64,000 bases of DNA from Prosthecobacter debontii. Its GTDB lineage: Bacteria > Verrucomicrobiota > Verrucomicrobiia > Verrucomicrobiales > Verrucomicrobiaceae. The position numbers and the translations under genes were made by a program. The stretch is taken from the NCBI RefSeq assembly GCF_900167535.1, contig NZ_FUYE01000006.1, positions 124,001-188,000 of the forward strand, given 5' to 3'. The notes beneath the pieces were generated by a model. That model saw only the letters and a list, made by a program, of their open reading frames with translations. It did not search any database and was not told the origin of the DNA. Positions within the stretch are counted from its first letter, which is position 1. Every line of letters starts with the position of its first letter. Of the stretch, positions 43,777-51,914 are shown in pieces.

Positions 43777-44814
43777 TCACTGAGCAGGCGGCAGCACGTG
43801 ATAGGCCCTGTAGGCGCTTTCCAGCTTCGCCGTCTGAGCCTCCGTCGTGGCGTTTTTGCGGTAAAAGGTGAGGCCTTCTAGGGCGTCTTTTCCGGCAGGA
43901 ATCGGCAGGTCAGCCTTTGCGAGAATGAGGGTCGCCAAATGTTGCTTCAGCGTGGAGCCTGGTGGGATGATGATCGGGTGCGCCTTGCTGTATTCCACCT
44001 CATTCATGGCCGTGAAGGCGGTCTCCAGGCGTTCGTTACGCGGCTTTAAGACGGCAGGTATTTCAGTGGCGGCGGCGGCTTGTTGATTAGGAGGCGTCGG
44101 AGGCGTCGGGGCCTTGGATGTTGCTTGTCCTGCAGTGCCTTCACCGCGAGCTTCCTTCAGGTCCTGGAGATCAGGGATTTTACCCGCGAGGGAGTCGTAG
44201 AGAACATTCAGCACCTTGGTCACGCGGTAGTAGAGCACCTCCCCCTCATAGGTGAGGTGGGTGGCTGATGGAATGCCATTGGCGGGCTCCGGTGTCCCAT
44301 TCGCCCTGCCGCCCAGTCGGTAGAAGAAGTAGGAGGCCTCTGCCGCCTGCACGTCGGCCAAGCATTGCTCATAGGCCTGCGCATGGGATTTGGAATTGAA
44401 GATCTGCCCCAGGCCAAAGACATAGGTGGCGCCTAAACCCAGCGCACTGGCCGTGCCGGTGGACCAGCCGACCGTTTTCGCCGCTCCTGCGAGGCCACCT
44501 AGCGTGGCCATCGTGGTGGCGGAGCCGTAGCGCAGGTTGGTGTGGATGCTGGATCGCCTGTCCAAGTGGTTTTTCACCCCGTTGGTGAAGTTCAGCACAT
44601 CAAGGTCGGTCACTGTGTATTGCAGCGTGATGTCTGTCGCCGCAGCGCGCCGGTTGAATCGGTCTTGCTTCTGCCCCGTTTTCCCTGCACCGCCAGGCTC
44701 AAGCTTAGCTGCGGCTCGCATGCGGGAGATTTCGATCAGGGAGTCAAAGGATCGACAGCTCGAAAAGGTCACGGAACATCCGAGGAGGAGGGCAAGGTGA
44801 GGTTTAAGGATCAT
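43777..44814 (-). CDS. Putative lipoprotein next to the endolysin
   Basis: 345 residues. The start ILKPHLALLLGCSVTFSSC is a lipoprotein signal, with a lipobox-like VTFSSC ending at Cys20. Residues ~100-140 (TMATLGGLAGAAKTVGWSTG then TASALGLGATYVFGLG) are a Gly/Ala-rich hydrophobic hairpin that might insert into a membrane. The remainder is helical with a Pro/Ala-rich linker (~235-255). It is 51 bp upstream of the endolysin-like gene in the same direction; a spanin- or holin-like role is conceivable but the size is unusual. No family recognised. Confidence 0.6.
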   Translation of the reverse strand: MILKPHLALLLGCSVTFSSCRSFDSLIEISRMRAAAKLEPGGAGKTGQKQDRFNRRAAATDITLQYTVTDLDVLNFTNGVKNHLDRRSSIHTNLRYGSATTMATLGGLAGAAKTVGWSTGTASALGLGATYVFGLGQIFNSKSHAQAYEQCLADVQAAEASYFFYRLGGRANGTPEPANGIPSATHLTYEGEVLYYRVTKVLNVLYDSLAGKIPDLQDLKEARGEGTAGQATSKAPTPPTPPNQQAAAATEIPAVLKPRNERLETAFTAMNEVEYSKAHPIIIPPGSTLKQHLATLILAKADLPIPAGKDALEGLTFYRKNATTEAQTAKLESAYRAYHVLPPAQ

Positions 44815-45204
44815 GATCGACGGGAGGAGTGCAGGGTGAATGCGTTTGGGTATCGCCTACGGGAGAGATGCAGGAGGTGAGCGAAAGGGAGCGATCAACT
44901 GAGGAACTCGACTCACGCGTGAGGTGTTTTTGGCTCCGCGTTAATGCGGAGATTTAGTTTGGTGCATAATGCATTGCAATGTAAATATTAAATAAGAGAT
45001 CCAAGTTGTTTGCCCAGATTAGTTAGCAATAATTAACAATACAATTTTGATATGATTAAGAATATCAACGTGAACTACGGTTACTATTCGGTCTAGGCCC
45101 GTGGACCCCTGGAATGAGGTGAGTCAGGAAGGCGTCGGCCCTGGCTAGTGTGTCACATGCCTTACCGCCGAGGGGGAACGTGTTCACCCTGTGGCGGCTT
45201 TTGT
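44815..45204. other. AT-rich spacer, probable promoter area
   Basis: 44940-45065 is much more AT-rich than its surroundings (ATGCATTGCAATGTAAATAT and AATACAATTTTGATATG). It probably carries the promoter for the - strand lipoprotein/endolysin pair. No gene seen. Confidence 0.4.
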
Positions 45205-45335
45205 TTTGGCTTTGACGTCTTTGTTGTTAGTCCCCCACATCCATTTGTGTTTAAGGGACCGCAGAGTAGATTGGATGAAGGAGCCGTCCCGGGGATGACG
45301 ATGGACGCCAAGGGAAGCTGCCTTTAGAACTGTGA
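45205..45335 (+). pseudogene. Degenerate fragment of the terminase small-subunit start
   Basis: The stretch aligns with 48998-49130: TTGACGTCTTTGTTGTTAGT matches TTGACATCCTTATTGTTAAT, and further on GGGACCGCAGAG, GATGAAGGAGCCGTCC and GGGGATGACG match GGGACCGCAGAG, TGTGAAGGAGTCGTCC and GGGGATGACG. Its + frame reads KGPQSRLDEGAVPGMT where the intact gene reads TGPQRKFCEGVVQGMT, then loses similarity. It is a partial duplicate of the terS 5' end. The 89-codon open frame on the - strand here is its shadow. Confidence 0.65.
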
Positions 45336-45374
45336 AAAGCTCTTCAAGCGTGTGAATGCAACGGCCAAAAAGAA

Positions 45375-45405
45375 AGAGGCGAAGTGAACTTTTCACTTCG
45401 CCTCT
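45375..45405 (-). terminator. Intrinsic terminator of the SDR gene
   Basis: AGAGGCGAAGTGAA (45375-45388) and TTCACTTCGCCTCT (45392-45405) form a perfect 14-bp stem with a 3-nt loop. Read on the - strand it is followed by CTTTCTTTTTGG, a U-rich tract, and lies 64 bp after the SDR stop. A GCCTAAC motif sits at its other side (45409). Confidence 0.75.
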
Positions 45406-45468
45406 GAAGCCTAACAAAAAGAGTGCTAATGGAGTCAGGGGTGTTTTTCCCATTTACTCCACGCCCCC

Positions 45469-46209
45469 TCACGCATTCGCACCGCCATCCACGGTGATCG
45501 TGGTGCCGGTGATTTGCTTGGCGGCGGGGCTGGCGAGGAAGACGACGGCGGAGGCAATGTCTTCGGGGGTGCCGTAGTGGCTCAGGGCCATGAGGCTTTT
45601 CTGCGCGTCCGAGCCTTCGCCATCGGCGGGGTTCATGTCGGTATCGGTGGAGCCGGGCTGCACGAGATTCACGGTTACGCCACGGGGGCCAAGCTCGCGG
45701 GCGAGGCCGGCATTGAAGGAGCGCAGGGCGGATTTCGTGGCGGAATAGACGGTGACACCGCCAAAGGGCACGCGCTCACCGAGGCAACTGCCGATGTTGA
45801 TGATGCGTCCGCCACTGGGCAGGTGAGGGAGGGCGGCCTGGCTGGCCAGGATGACGCCGCGCACGTTTACATTCAGCAGGGCGTCGATGTCCTCCAGGGT
45901 GATGTCGGCCACGGGGCCATGACGGGCGATGCCGGCGTTGTTCACGAGGATGTCCAGGCCACCGAGCTCGGCGACGGTCTGGCTGACGGCGCTGCGGATG
46001 GCCTGGGGATCGGCACTGTTCGCGGCGAGGGCCACGGCTTGGCCTCCGGCGTCCTGGATCTGCTGGACGACCTCGGCGGCTTTGTCGGCGGATCGTTCAT
46101 AGGTGATGGCGACGGTGGCTCCCTCAGCGGCGAGGGCTTTGGCGATGGCGGCGCCGATGCCTCGGCTAGCTCCGGTGACGAGGGCACGTTTGCCTTGAAG
46201 TGTTTTCAT
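45469..46209 (-). CDS. Short-chain dehydrogenase/reductase (FabG-like)
   Basis: 246 residues from ATG 46209. All classical SDR marks are present: TGASRGIG (nucleotide-binding Gly motif), NNAGIA, the catalytic Ser in IINIGSCLG, and Y-S-A-T-K with Tyr and Lys. The end, TGTTITVDGG, is typical of 3-oxoacyl-ACP reductase-like SDRs. Likely an NADP-dependent oxidoreductase; substrate unknown. It is divergent from a TetR regulator with a 126-bp shared promoter, a common arrangement where TetR controls the SDR. This pair looks like ordinary bacterial cargo within the phage-like region, bounded on the left by the terS fragment. Confidence 0.9.
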   Translation of the reverse strand: MKTLQGKRALVTGASRGIGAAIAKALAAEGATVAITYERSADKAAEVVQQIQDAGGQAVALAANSADPQAIRSAVSQTVAELGGLDILVNNAGIARHGPVADITLEDIDALLNVNVRGVILASQAALPHLPSGGRIINIGSCLGERVPFGGVTVYSATKSALRSFNAGLARELGPRGVTVNLVQPGSTDTDMNPADGEGSDAQKSLMALSHYGTPEDIASAVVFLASPAAKQITGTTITVDGGANA

Positions 46210-46250
46210 AAGAGGAGGGGTGGGTGTGAGGTTAAAGTCGGATTTGGATA

Positions 46251-46268
46251 TGTGTAACGAACGACACA
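46251..46268. promoter_or_regulatory. Candidate TetR operator TGTGT-N8-ACACA
   Basis: TGTGT AACGAACG ACACA lies in the divergent TetR/SDR promoter, about 42 bp from the SDR start and 15 bp before the TetR -35. Spacing is within the range of TetR-family operators, but the arms are short. Confidence 0.35.
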
Positions 46269-46282
46269 GAATGGATAACAGG

Positions 46283-46311
46283 TTGCGAAACGGCGTCAAC
46301 TGATTTATAGA
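46283..46311 (+). promoter_or_regulatory. Sigma70-like promoter for the TetR gene
   Basis: TTGCGA (46283-46288), a 17-bp spacer and TATAGA (46306-46311), 24 bp before ATG 46336. Good match to -35/-10 with ideal spacing. Confidence 0.5.
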
Positions 46312-46335
46312 TTGATCATTACAAAATTTGATTTG

Positions 46336-46947
46336 ATGAGCCCCACCGCCCTCCCTGCCCCTCGCGGACGCCCGCGCTCCTTTGACCGGACCGCTGCGCT
46401 GGAGGCGGCCATGCGGGTGTTTTGGCAAAAGGGCTACACCGCCGCCTCCATGACGGATCTGTGCGAGGCCATGGGCATCGGCTCCCCCAGCCTCTACGCG
46501 GCCTTTGGCAGCAAGGAGCAGCTCTATGCCGAGGCCCTCCGTCACTATGCAGAGATCGGCGGCACGCAGCTTTTTCAGGCCTTGGAGTCCGCCCCCACCG
46601 CGCGGGAGGGCATCGAGGCCTTTCTGCGTTTTTCGGCTCGCTCGCTGGCCTGTCCGGAGCGGCCCCTGGGCTGCATGGTGGTGCTCTCCGCCGTGGCCAG
46701 TGAAGGCGTCACCGGTCTGGCGGAGTTGGTGCTGGAAGAGCGGCGGCAATCCCTGCATAAAGTGCAAGCCCGCCTCCAGCGTGGCATCGCGGAGGGGGAT
46801 CTCCCGGCGAAGACCGATGTGAAAACTCTGGCACGATTTTTCGTCACGGTGCAGCAGGGCATGTCCATCCAGGCCCGCGATGGCGCGACGCCCGAAGAGC
46901 TGGAGGCCGTGGCCCTGACGGCGATGAAAGCCGGGCCGTGGGGGTGA
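46336..46947 (+). CDS. TetR/AcrR family repressor
   Basis: 203 residues from ATG 46336. Residues ~10-60 form the HTH: RGRPRSFDRTAALEAAMRVF, then YTAASMTDLCEAMGIGSPSLYAAFGSKEQLY, a canonical TetR signature. The C-terminal region (SLACPERPLGCMVVLSAVAS, LARFFVTVQQGMSIQARDGA) matches the ligand/dimer domain of the AcrR-like group that often pairs with SDR genes. Divergent from the SDR gene, so probable local repressor. Ends just before the first copy of the 84-bp direct repeat. Confidence 0.9.
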   Translation: MSPTALPAPRGRPRSFDRTAALEAAMRVFWQKGYTAASMTDLCEAMGIGSPSLYAAFGSKEQLYAEALRHYAEIGGTQLFQALESAPTAREGIEAFLRFSARSLACPERPLGCMVVLSAVASEGVTGLAELVLEERRQSLHKVQARLQRGIAEGDLPAKTDVKTLARFFVTVQQGMSIQARDGATPEELEAVALTAMKAGPWG

Positions 46948-46964
46948 GGCAGAGTTCTTGCTGG

Positions 46965-47438
46965 TTGGTCATTGGTCATTGGTTCCCGCATGCGGGATGA
47001 TTGGTCATTGTTTGGGGCGCGGCAGCGTCTGCTCTTCCTGGAGCGCACGCGTCTCGCGTGCTGTTTCCTGCCTCTGGCGGGAAACCGTTCTGGTGTGTCG
47101 TCATATCATTGGGCTCCGCCCCCTGCGTGTGCGGGATACCGCGTGAAAGGCTGAGCGGGGCACGCCTGCTCTCAGACTCGGTGGTCGAGTCCCCAGTGCC
47201 CTCTGCATGAGGTGGATATGACATGCATCTCGTTAGGTCTGCTGAACGGAAATTCGCACACGGAGTGTGCGGGCCACTTCCAGTGCCATCCAACTGTTTA
47301 GGACTGACACCAGCCAGGAAAGCGAGTGGGCAAAAGCATTGAATCCACTCTCCCTCTTGGCCGTGATCAGGGCCAAGGGGTTCTCATGAATGAAGGAAAT
47401 GACCTCGGAAGGGGAGGCGTTGTATCAACGTTTTCCTA
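46965..47438. repeat. Repeat-filled spacer: heptads, 84-bp direct repeat (copy 1), module fragments
   Basis: GGTCATT units (46968-46982) lead into a segment (46979-47063) that contains CCCGCATGCGGG, a GGTCATTG, and GGCGCGGCAGCGTCTGCTC. This is almost identical to 49598-49682. After it come a fragment of the TCTGGCGGGAAACCGTT module (about 47083) and inverted GTGTGCGGG elements (47120-47280). No credible gene. Confidence 0.75.
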
Positions 47439-48851
47439 TTATCTCAACCGGGGGCTGCTGGGTGGGGTGGGATCTTTCTGGAGAGGAGCTGGAGGGAGGC
47501 GGTGGCTGCCGATCTGGATGGGCGGGCGCACGGCTCCGCTGACCAGAACGTCTTTCACACTGAGGCGTTTTTTCTCCTTGGGCGCGGCGATGTCAGCGTC
47601 GGCTTCGGGCGTGGCCGAGGAGCTGCTGCTCCCGCCTGTGAGATGGCCAGGGCTGACGGAGGCGGCGGTATCGGCGGGGCGTGCCTGGGTCTTGTGGGTG
47701 GCGTTGATTTTTTGGGAGTTGGCAAAGCCGAGGCCTGCCAATGATTTTCTCCATTCTTCTTGCTGATCCCAAAGATTGATCCTGAGCTTTTTCCTGCCGG
47801 CATCATCCTGGAACCGCATTTCAGCAGCAGCTTTTAATTGGGTGTTGGCTTCGCGAATTAAATCATCAAGCTGTTTTATGTTTGCGGCATCGGTGCCCGG
47901 TTTTGACAGGAAATCTTGTTTGAGGTTGTGGAGTGTCTCGACATGCATCCAAAGACTCTCTGCGGTGATGCCGAGCGCTTCCGAGCTTTTCTGGGCATGG
48001 TCTTGGTAAAACTTCATGGTGATGGCACTGGCCTTGAGCTTCTCTTCCAGTCGTGACATCTCATGGGAGGGGGGCGGGGGGCCGTCCACAGAGCGCAAGC
48101 CTTTATCCAGATGGGCTAAAGGAGAGTTGTTGTGCCAGATTTGGCTGTCCTGATCCTTCATGCCATAGGCGGTGACCATGCTCTGGCCATAAACGTTGTT
48201 GGCCTGGCATTGGGCGATGAAGTCGGGGTGCAGGGTGTGGTCTCCGCCACAAGAGATCAGCTTGATGCGGCCTGTATCGGCAGGCACGAGGCCGTCTCCG
48301 CGCATGCGGTTCAACAGCGTCTGGGCATCGATCTGGCTGCTGCCGCAGGAGATTTGCGCGGAGTCGGTGCGGCCATGGCCGAGGACGAAGACGATGTCCT
48401 GGGGGCCGGGCGGCGGCTGCCCATAATCCTGCGGCGGGTAGGGCAGGCGGAGGGGGATCTTGGCGGCGGCATCTGCAACGAGGCTCTGCTTCTCCTCAGC
48501 CGTGAGGGCATTGAAGCGCTTTACCAGATCGTCCTCAGACCAGTTCGGGGAGGGTCCGGGATCTTGGGCGTAAAGTTGCAGGGCGAGCTTGCGCAGGCCG
48601 GTATCCTCCGTGGCTCCGCGGAGAATGTTTTGCAGGGCTGCATCAGTCTGGATCTCCGCCTCAGTAAACGGCACCAGGAGGAAGCGGCGGGGGGCGGTGG
48701 CGGTAGGATCAGGGGCGAAGCTCGGGGGGCCCCAATGGCGCGCCTGGGCCTGATCAATGAGGGCCTGAATCTCCGCCATGGTCTGCACACGGGCTGGGGC
48801 CTCCGGCTCGGGAGCGGAGGACGAGGAGGAGGAAGTGGTGTCGTTTGCCAT
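47439..48851 (-). CDS. Putative clan CD (C80-like) cysteine peptidase, paralogue 4
   Basis: 470 residues from ATG 48851; this start is chosen because it gives ANDTTSSSSSSAPEPEA, comparable to the poly-Ser start of paralogue 2, while upstream extension overlaps the terS region. The shared blocks are RRFLLVPFTEAEIQ, QDIVFVLGHGRTDSAQISCG (candidate His), LLNRMRGDGLVPADTGRIKL and ISCGGDHTLHPDF (candidate Cys). A helical middle (~260-390) follows. The tail has HLTGGSSSSSATPEAD, KEKKRLSVKDVL and IGSHR, as in paralogue 2. It is separated from the other three by 5.6 kb, sits directly before terS, and is bracketed by the 84-bp direct repeats. Confidence 0.55.
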   Translation of the reverse strand: MANDTTSSSSSSAPEPEAPARVQTMAEIQALIDQAQARHWGPPSFAPDPTATAPRRFLLVPFTEAEIQTDAALQNILRGATEDTGLRKLALQLYAQDPGPSPNWSEDDLVKRFNALTAEEKQSLVADAAAKIPLRLPYPPQDYGQPPPGPQDIVFVLGHGRTDSAQISCGSSQIDAQTLLNRMRGDGLVPADTGRIKLISCGGDHTLHPDFIAQCQANNVYGQSMVTAYGMKDQDSQIWHNNSPLAHLDKGLRSVDGPPPPSHEMSRLEEKLKASAITMKFYQDHAQKSSEALGITAESLWMHVETLHNLKQDFLSKPGTDAANIKQLDDLIREANTQLKAAAEMRFQDDAGRKKLRINLWDQQEEWRKSLAGLGFANSQKINATHKTQARPADTAASVSPGHLTGGSSSSSATPEADADIAAPKEKKRLSVKDVLVSGAVRPPIQIGSHRLPPAPLQKDPTPPSSPRLR

Positions 48852-48975
48852 GATGCGTGGGCAGGGAAGGCGCTTGTCTAGGGTCCGAGGGACCCGGTTG
48901 GGCGCTGAAGGCAGATACTTGGGGAACTGGATGAAATCTACCGAGGTGTGACAAAGATCCTCTTGGGATGAACCT

Positions 48976-49557
48976 GTGGATTCGTTGTTTTTTTGTCGGT
49001 CTTTGATTGACATCCTTATTGTTAATCCATCGCGTCCATCTGTGCTGACGGGACCGCAGAGGAAATTTTGTGAAGGAGTCGTCCAGGGGATGACGGCCAC
49101 GCAGGCCTATGCCGAGGCGTATCCGCAGGCGGGGGAGGCATCGGCCCGCAGGAGTGGATCTCGCCTGCTGGGGCGGGCGGAGATCCAGGCGGAGGTCGCC
49201 GCTCTGCGGGAGAAGGCGGACACACTGGCGGGCTCCGCCGTGATGACGCTGCTGGAGCGCCGGGCCTTCCTGGCCGCGATCGTGCGCACGCCGGTGGGGC
49301 AGGTGAAGGAAGACTCGGCTCTGGCCGAGGAGATGCGCGTGGATAGCAAGGGCGGCGTGACGGTGAAGCTGCCGTGCAAGCTGCGCGCCATCGAGCTGGA
49401 TGCCAAGCTGGCTGGCGAACTCACCCCAGAACGGGATAAGGAGCGTGAGCGCGATAAGGAACGCGAGCGCCTGAAGGCCGAGGGTAATGCCTTCGCCGGT
49501 CCCCTGGAGCACGCCCTGCGCCAGATCTGGGATCTCACGCATGCGGGGGAGGGGTGA
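48976..49557 (+). CDS. terS: Terminase small subunit (phage DNA packaging)
   Basis: Up to 193 residues. The start is uncertain: GTG 48976, TTG 49006 or GTG 49042, since the conserved N-terminal helix LTGPQRKFCEGVVQGMTATQ precedes the first ATG (49089). TATQAYAEAYPQAGEASARR plus LLGRAEIQAEVAALRE is the DNA-binding HTH of Terminase_2/P27-like small subunits. The C-terminal part includes a strongly charged run (RDKERERDKERERLKAEG) and a last helix. It recognises phage DNA and loads the large subunit encoded 500 bp downstream. A partial copy of its 5' end lies at 45205-45335. Confidence 0.85.
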   Translation: MDSLFFCRSLIDILIVNPSRPSVLTGPQRKFCEGVVQGMTATQAYAEAYPQAGEASARRSGSRLLGRAEIQAEVAALREKADTLAGSAVMTLLERRAFLAAIVRTPVGQVKEDSALAEEMRVDSKGGVTVKLPCKLRAIELDAKLAGELTPERDKERERDKERERLKAEGNAFAGPLEHALRQIWDLTHAGEG

Positions 49558-50060
49558 GTGCGGGGTTCTTGGTCAGTGGTCAGTGGTCAGTGGTCAGTGG
49601 TTCCCGCATGCGGGATCATTGGTCATTGTTTGGGGCGCGGCAGCGTCTGCTCTTCCTGGAGCGCACGCGTCTCGCGTGCTGTCGGCGGTGTCTCGCCGCC
49701 GACCGTTCTCTGAGTCACGCCACCCTCTTGCGCCGGTCCTTTCACGAACGGGTCCGTGGAGAGGGAAAGGAACGTCCGAGAACGGTTTCCCGCGAGGACG
49801 CGTGAAACGGCAGGCGAGACGCCCACGCTCCAGGAATGCCGCTGCCGCGCTTTATCTAGCCTAACAAACAAAACGAAAGAATCCCGCGAGCCTGCCCACC
49901 TCGGCCTCTTCAAACCAAGAACGAAGAACCAAAAACACCTCACCTCGAACTCTGTCCCCTCCGCCTCTCACCTCCTCTGCGGCTCATTTTTTACCTCTCC
50001 CAACAACGGCTCAACCACAGTTCAGCCATCGCTCAGCAACCACCACCCACCCTTTTTCCC
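49558..50060. repeat. Spacer with (GGTCAGT)n heptads and 84-bp direct repeat (copy 2)
   Basis: Four GGTCAGT units (49571-49598) are followed at 49598-49682 by the segment shared with 46979-47063. The rest contains a GCCTAAC at 49860 and no credible gene, although two open frames of 80-130 codons cross it; their composition follows the repeats. Confidence 0.7.
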
Positions 50061-51794
50061 ATGCCCCGAGCACGCTCCCCGAAACGCACCGCTTCCCCCA
50101 AACCCGCTGTTTACATCCCGCAGACGGAGGCCGATCTCGCCGGGCCACCGCTGGACCCGAAGGTGAAGGAAAAACTGGCGCTGCTGCAGGACCGGAACTG
50201 GCGCTTGGAAAACCTCTACCTCATCCTCGTCCAGGGGCAGCCCGTGCCCTTCCAGGCGCGGCCTGAGCAGCTCCAGTTTCGCCGCCACCGGCATCGGCGT
50301 AACTTCGTGCCCAAGGCGCGTAAGCTGGGCATCTCCACCGAGATCGTGCTGGAGAATGGCGATGAATGTGTCTTCTCGCCTAACTTCAAGTCTGCCATCA
50401 TCGATGAAACCGAAGTCGCCGCCTGGGAAAAGCTGGAGATCTTCCGCTTTGCCTGGCTCAATGGCCCGAATCATCCCGACCCCTTCATCGCCGCGCTGTG
50501 GCGGCTGATCCAGGCGGCCAATCCGCTGCTCACCAACAATCACAGCGAGATGGCCTGGGCCAATGGCAGCAGTTACCAGGCCGGCACCTCCTTCACTGGC
50601 CGCACCCCGCAGCGGCTGCACGTCTCCGAGTTCGGCCCCATCTGCGATGCCTCCCTGGAAAAGGGTCGGAAGATCCGCCGAGGCTCCATCAATGCCGTGC
50701 TGCCGGAGGACATCGTGGATGTGGAGACCACCATGCGCGGGGGCCGCGTGGGGCCTTGCTACGAGCTCTTTCGCCTGGCCAAGGAGAGTGTCGGTCGCCC
50801 GCTCACATCCGGGGATTGGCGGCTGCATTTCTTCTCCTGGCTCCAGCATCCCGATTATCGTTTGTTAGGCCAAGAGGCCCACAATGCCGAGGTCCTCCGC
50901 TACTTTAAAAAACTGCGTGAGGAGCATGCCCTGGACGTGCCGCCAGAGCGCCAGGCCTGGTATGAAAAGAAACGCCGCGAGCAGGGGGATGACATGCTGC
51001 AGGAGTTTCCCACCACCATCGAGGAGTGTGATCAAGCCATCGTTCTGGGCGCCATCTATCCGCAGATGGCCAGCGTGCGTGCCCAGGGCCGCGTGCGGGA
51101 GTTCAATCCCGAGCCGCATCTGCCGCTCTACACCTTCTGGGACTGCGGTGGCGATAGCTTGGCCGGCTGGCTCGTGCAACCCACCGCCAAGGACATCAAC
51201 ATCCTCGACTGGGCCGCCGGAGAGGGCGGCGGTGCCGCAGGCCTCGTGGCGCAAGTCCGCCGCTGGGAGGCCCTGCATGGCCCCATCGCCAAAAACTACG
51301 TGCCGCACGATGCCCATCAGCGGGATAAAGGCAGCAACAAAACCTTCTACACCCAAATGCTGGAGGCCGGTCTTCAGCCTAACCAAGTGTGTGTCGTTTC
51401 ACGCATCCCCGATGTCTGGACCGGCATCGGCTACCTGCGCCGCCTGCTCCCCCAGTGCTGGTTTCACCGCCGCTGCGATGCCGAGCCCGAGGCTGCGGGC
51501 GATCCCCAACCCTCCGGCATCGCCCGTCTGGAGAACTATCGCCGCGCGCTCAATAAGACCACCGGTCATTACCTCGAGCACCCCCTGAAAGACGGCCTCT
51601 GCGACCACACCGCCGATGCCCTCCGCACCTTCGCCGAAGCCAGCGCCCTGAACCTCATCCCCACCCAATCCAGCGCCACCGCCCGCGGCCGCTCTCGCAC
51701 CTCTCTCGATGACGACGACGACGATTTAGGGGGTCGCGGAACCCAGAGGCGGGGGAGACGGGAAGTGGCGAGGTTTGGGTTTGTGGGGAGGTGA
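50061..51794 (+). CDS. terL: Terminase large subunit (packaging ATPase-nuclease)
   Basis: 577 residues. ATPase: Walker A in FVPKARKLGISTE (82-94), the K-A-R-x-L-G-I-S-T form typical of terminases, and Walker B in RLHVSEFGPI (185-194). Nuclease: FWDCGGDSLAGW gives the first acidic site, and the end LKDGLCDHTADALRTFAE gives the D-H-x-A-D-A block. This is a complete two-domain terminase. It pumps DNA into the prohead. It is in phage order behind terS, but the next expected genes (connector/portal) appear only at 63116-64000, after 12 kb of cargo. Contains three GCCTAAC/GTTAGGC motifs. Confidence 0.9.
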   Translation: MPRARSPKRTASPKPAVYIPQTEADLAGPPLDPKVKEKLALLQDRNWRLENLYLILVQGQPVPFQARPEQLQFRRHRHRRNFVPKARKLGISTEIVLENGDECVFSPNFKSAIIDETEVAAWEKLEIFRFAWLNGPNHPDPFIAALWRLIQAANPLLTNNHSEMAWANGSSYQAGTSFTGRTPQRLHVSEFGPICDASLEKGRKIRRGSINAVLPEDIVDVETTMRGGRVGPCYELFRLAKESVGRPLTSGDWRLHFFSWLQHPDYRLLGQEAHNAEVLRYFKKLREEHALDVPPERQAWYEKKRREQGDDMLQEFPTTIEECDQAIVLGAIYPQMASVRAQGRVREFNPEPHLPLYTFWDCGGDSLAGWLVQPTAKDINILDWAAGEGGGAAGLVAQVRRWEALHGPIAKNYVPHDAHQRDKGSNKTFYTQMLEAGLQPNQVCVVSRIPDVWTGIGYLRRLLPQCWFHRRCDAEPEAAGDPQPSGIARLENYRRALNKTTGHYLEHPLKDGLCDHTADALRTFAEASALNLIPTQSSATARGRSRTSLDDDDDDLGGRGTQRRGRREVARFGFVGR

Positions 51795-51914
51795 GGAGGG
51801 TAAAGGCTCCGCAGCTGTATTTCTGGAGAGGCGGACGGATGGCGGAGTCACCTCGGTTCTTCCCGTTGCGATTGGGGTTGAATCTCACCGGAACGATGGT
51901 TTCTTCCCTTCGAG

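Noticed and set aside
45060..45200. tRNA or attachment site next to the phage region
   Set aside because: No cloverleaf or CCA end could be formed from the sequence; no duplicated att core was found.
45184..45453. 89-codon - strand frame
   Set aside because: Antisense to the terS fragment and across the SDR terminator hairpin.
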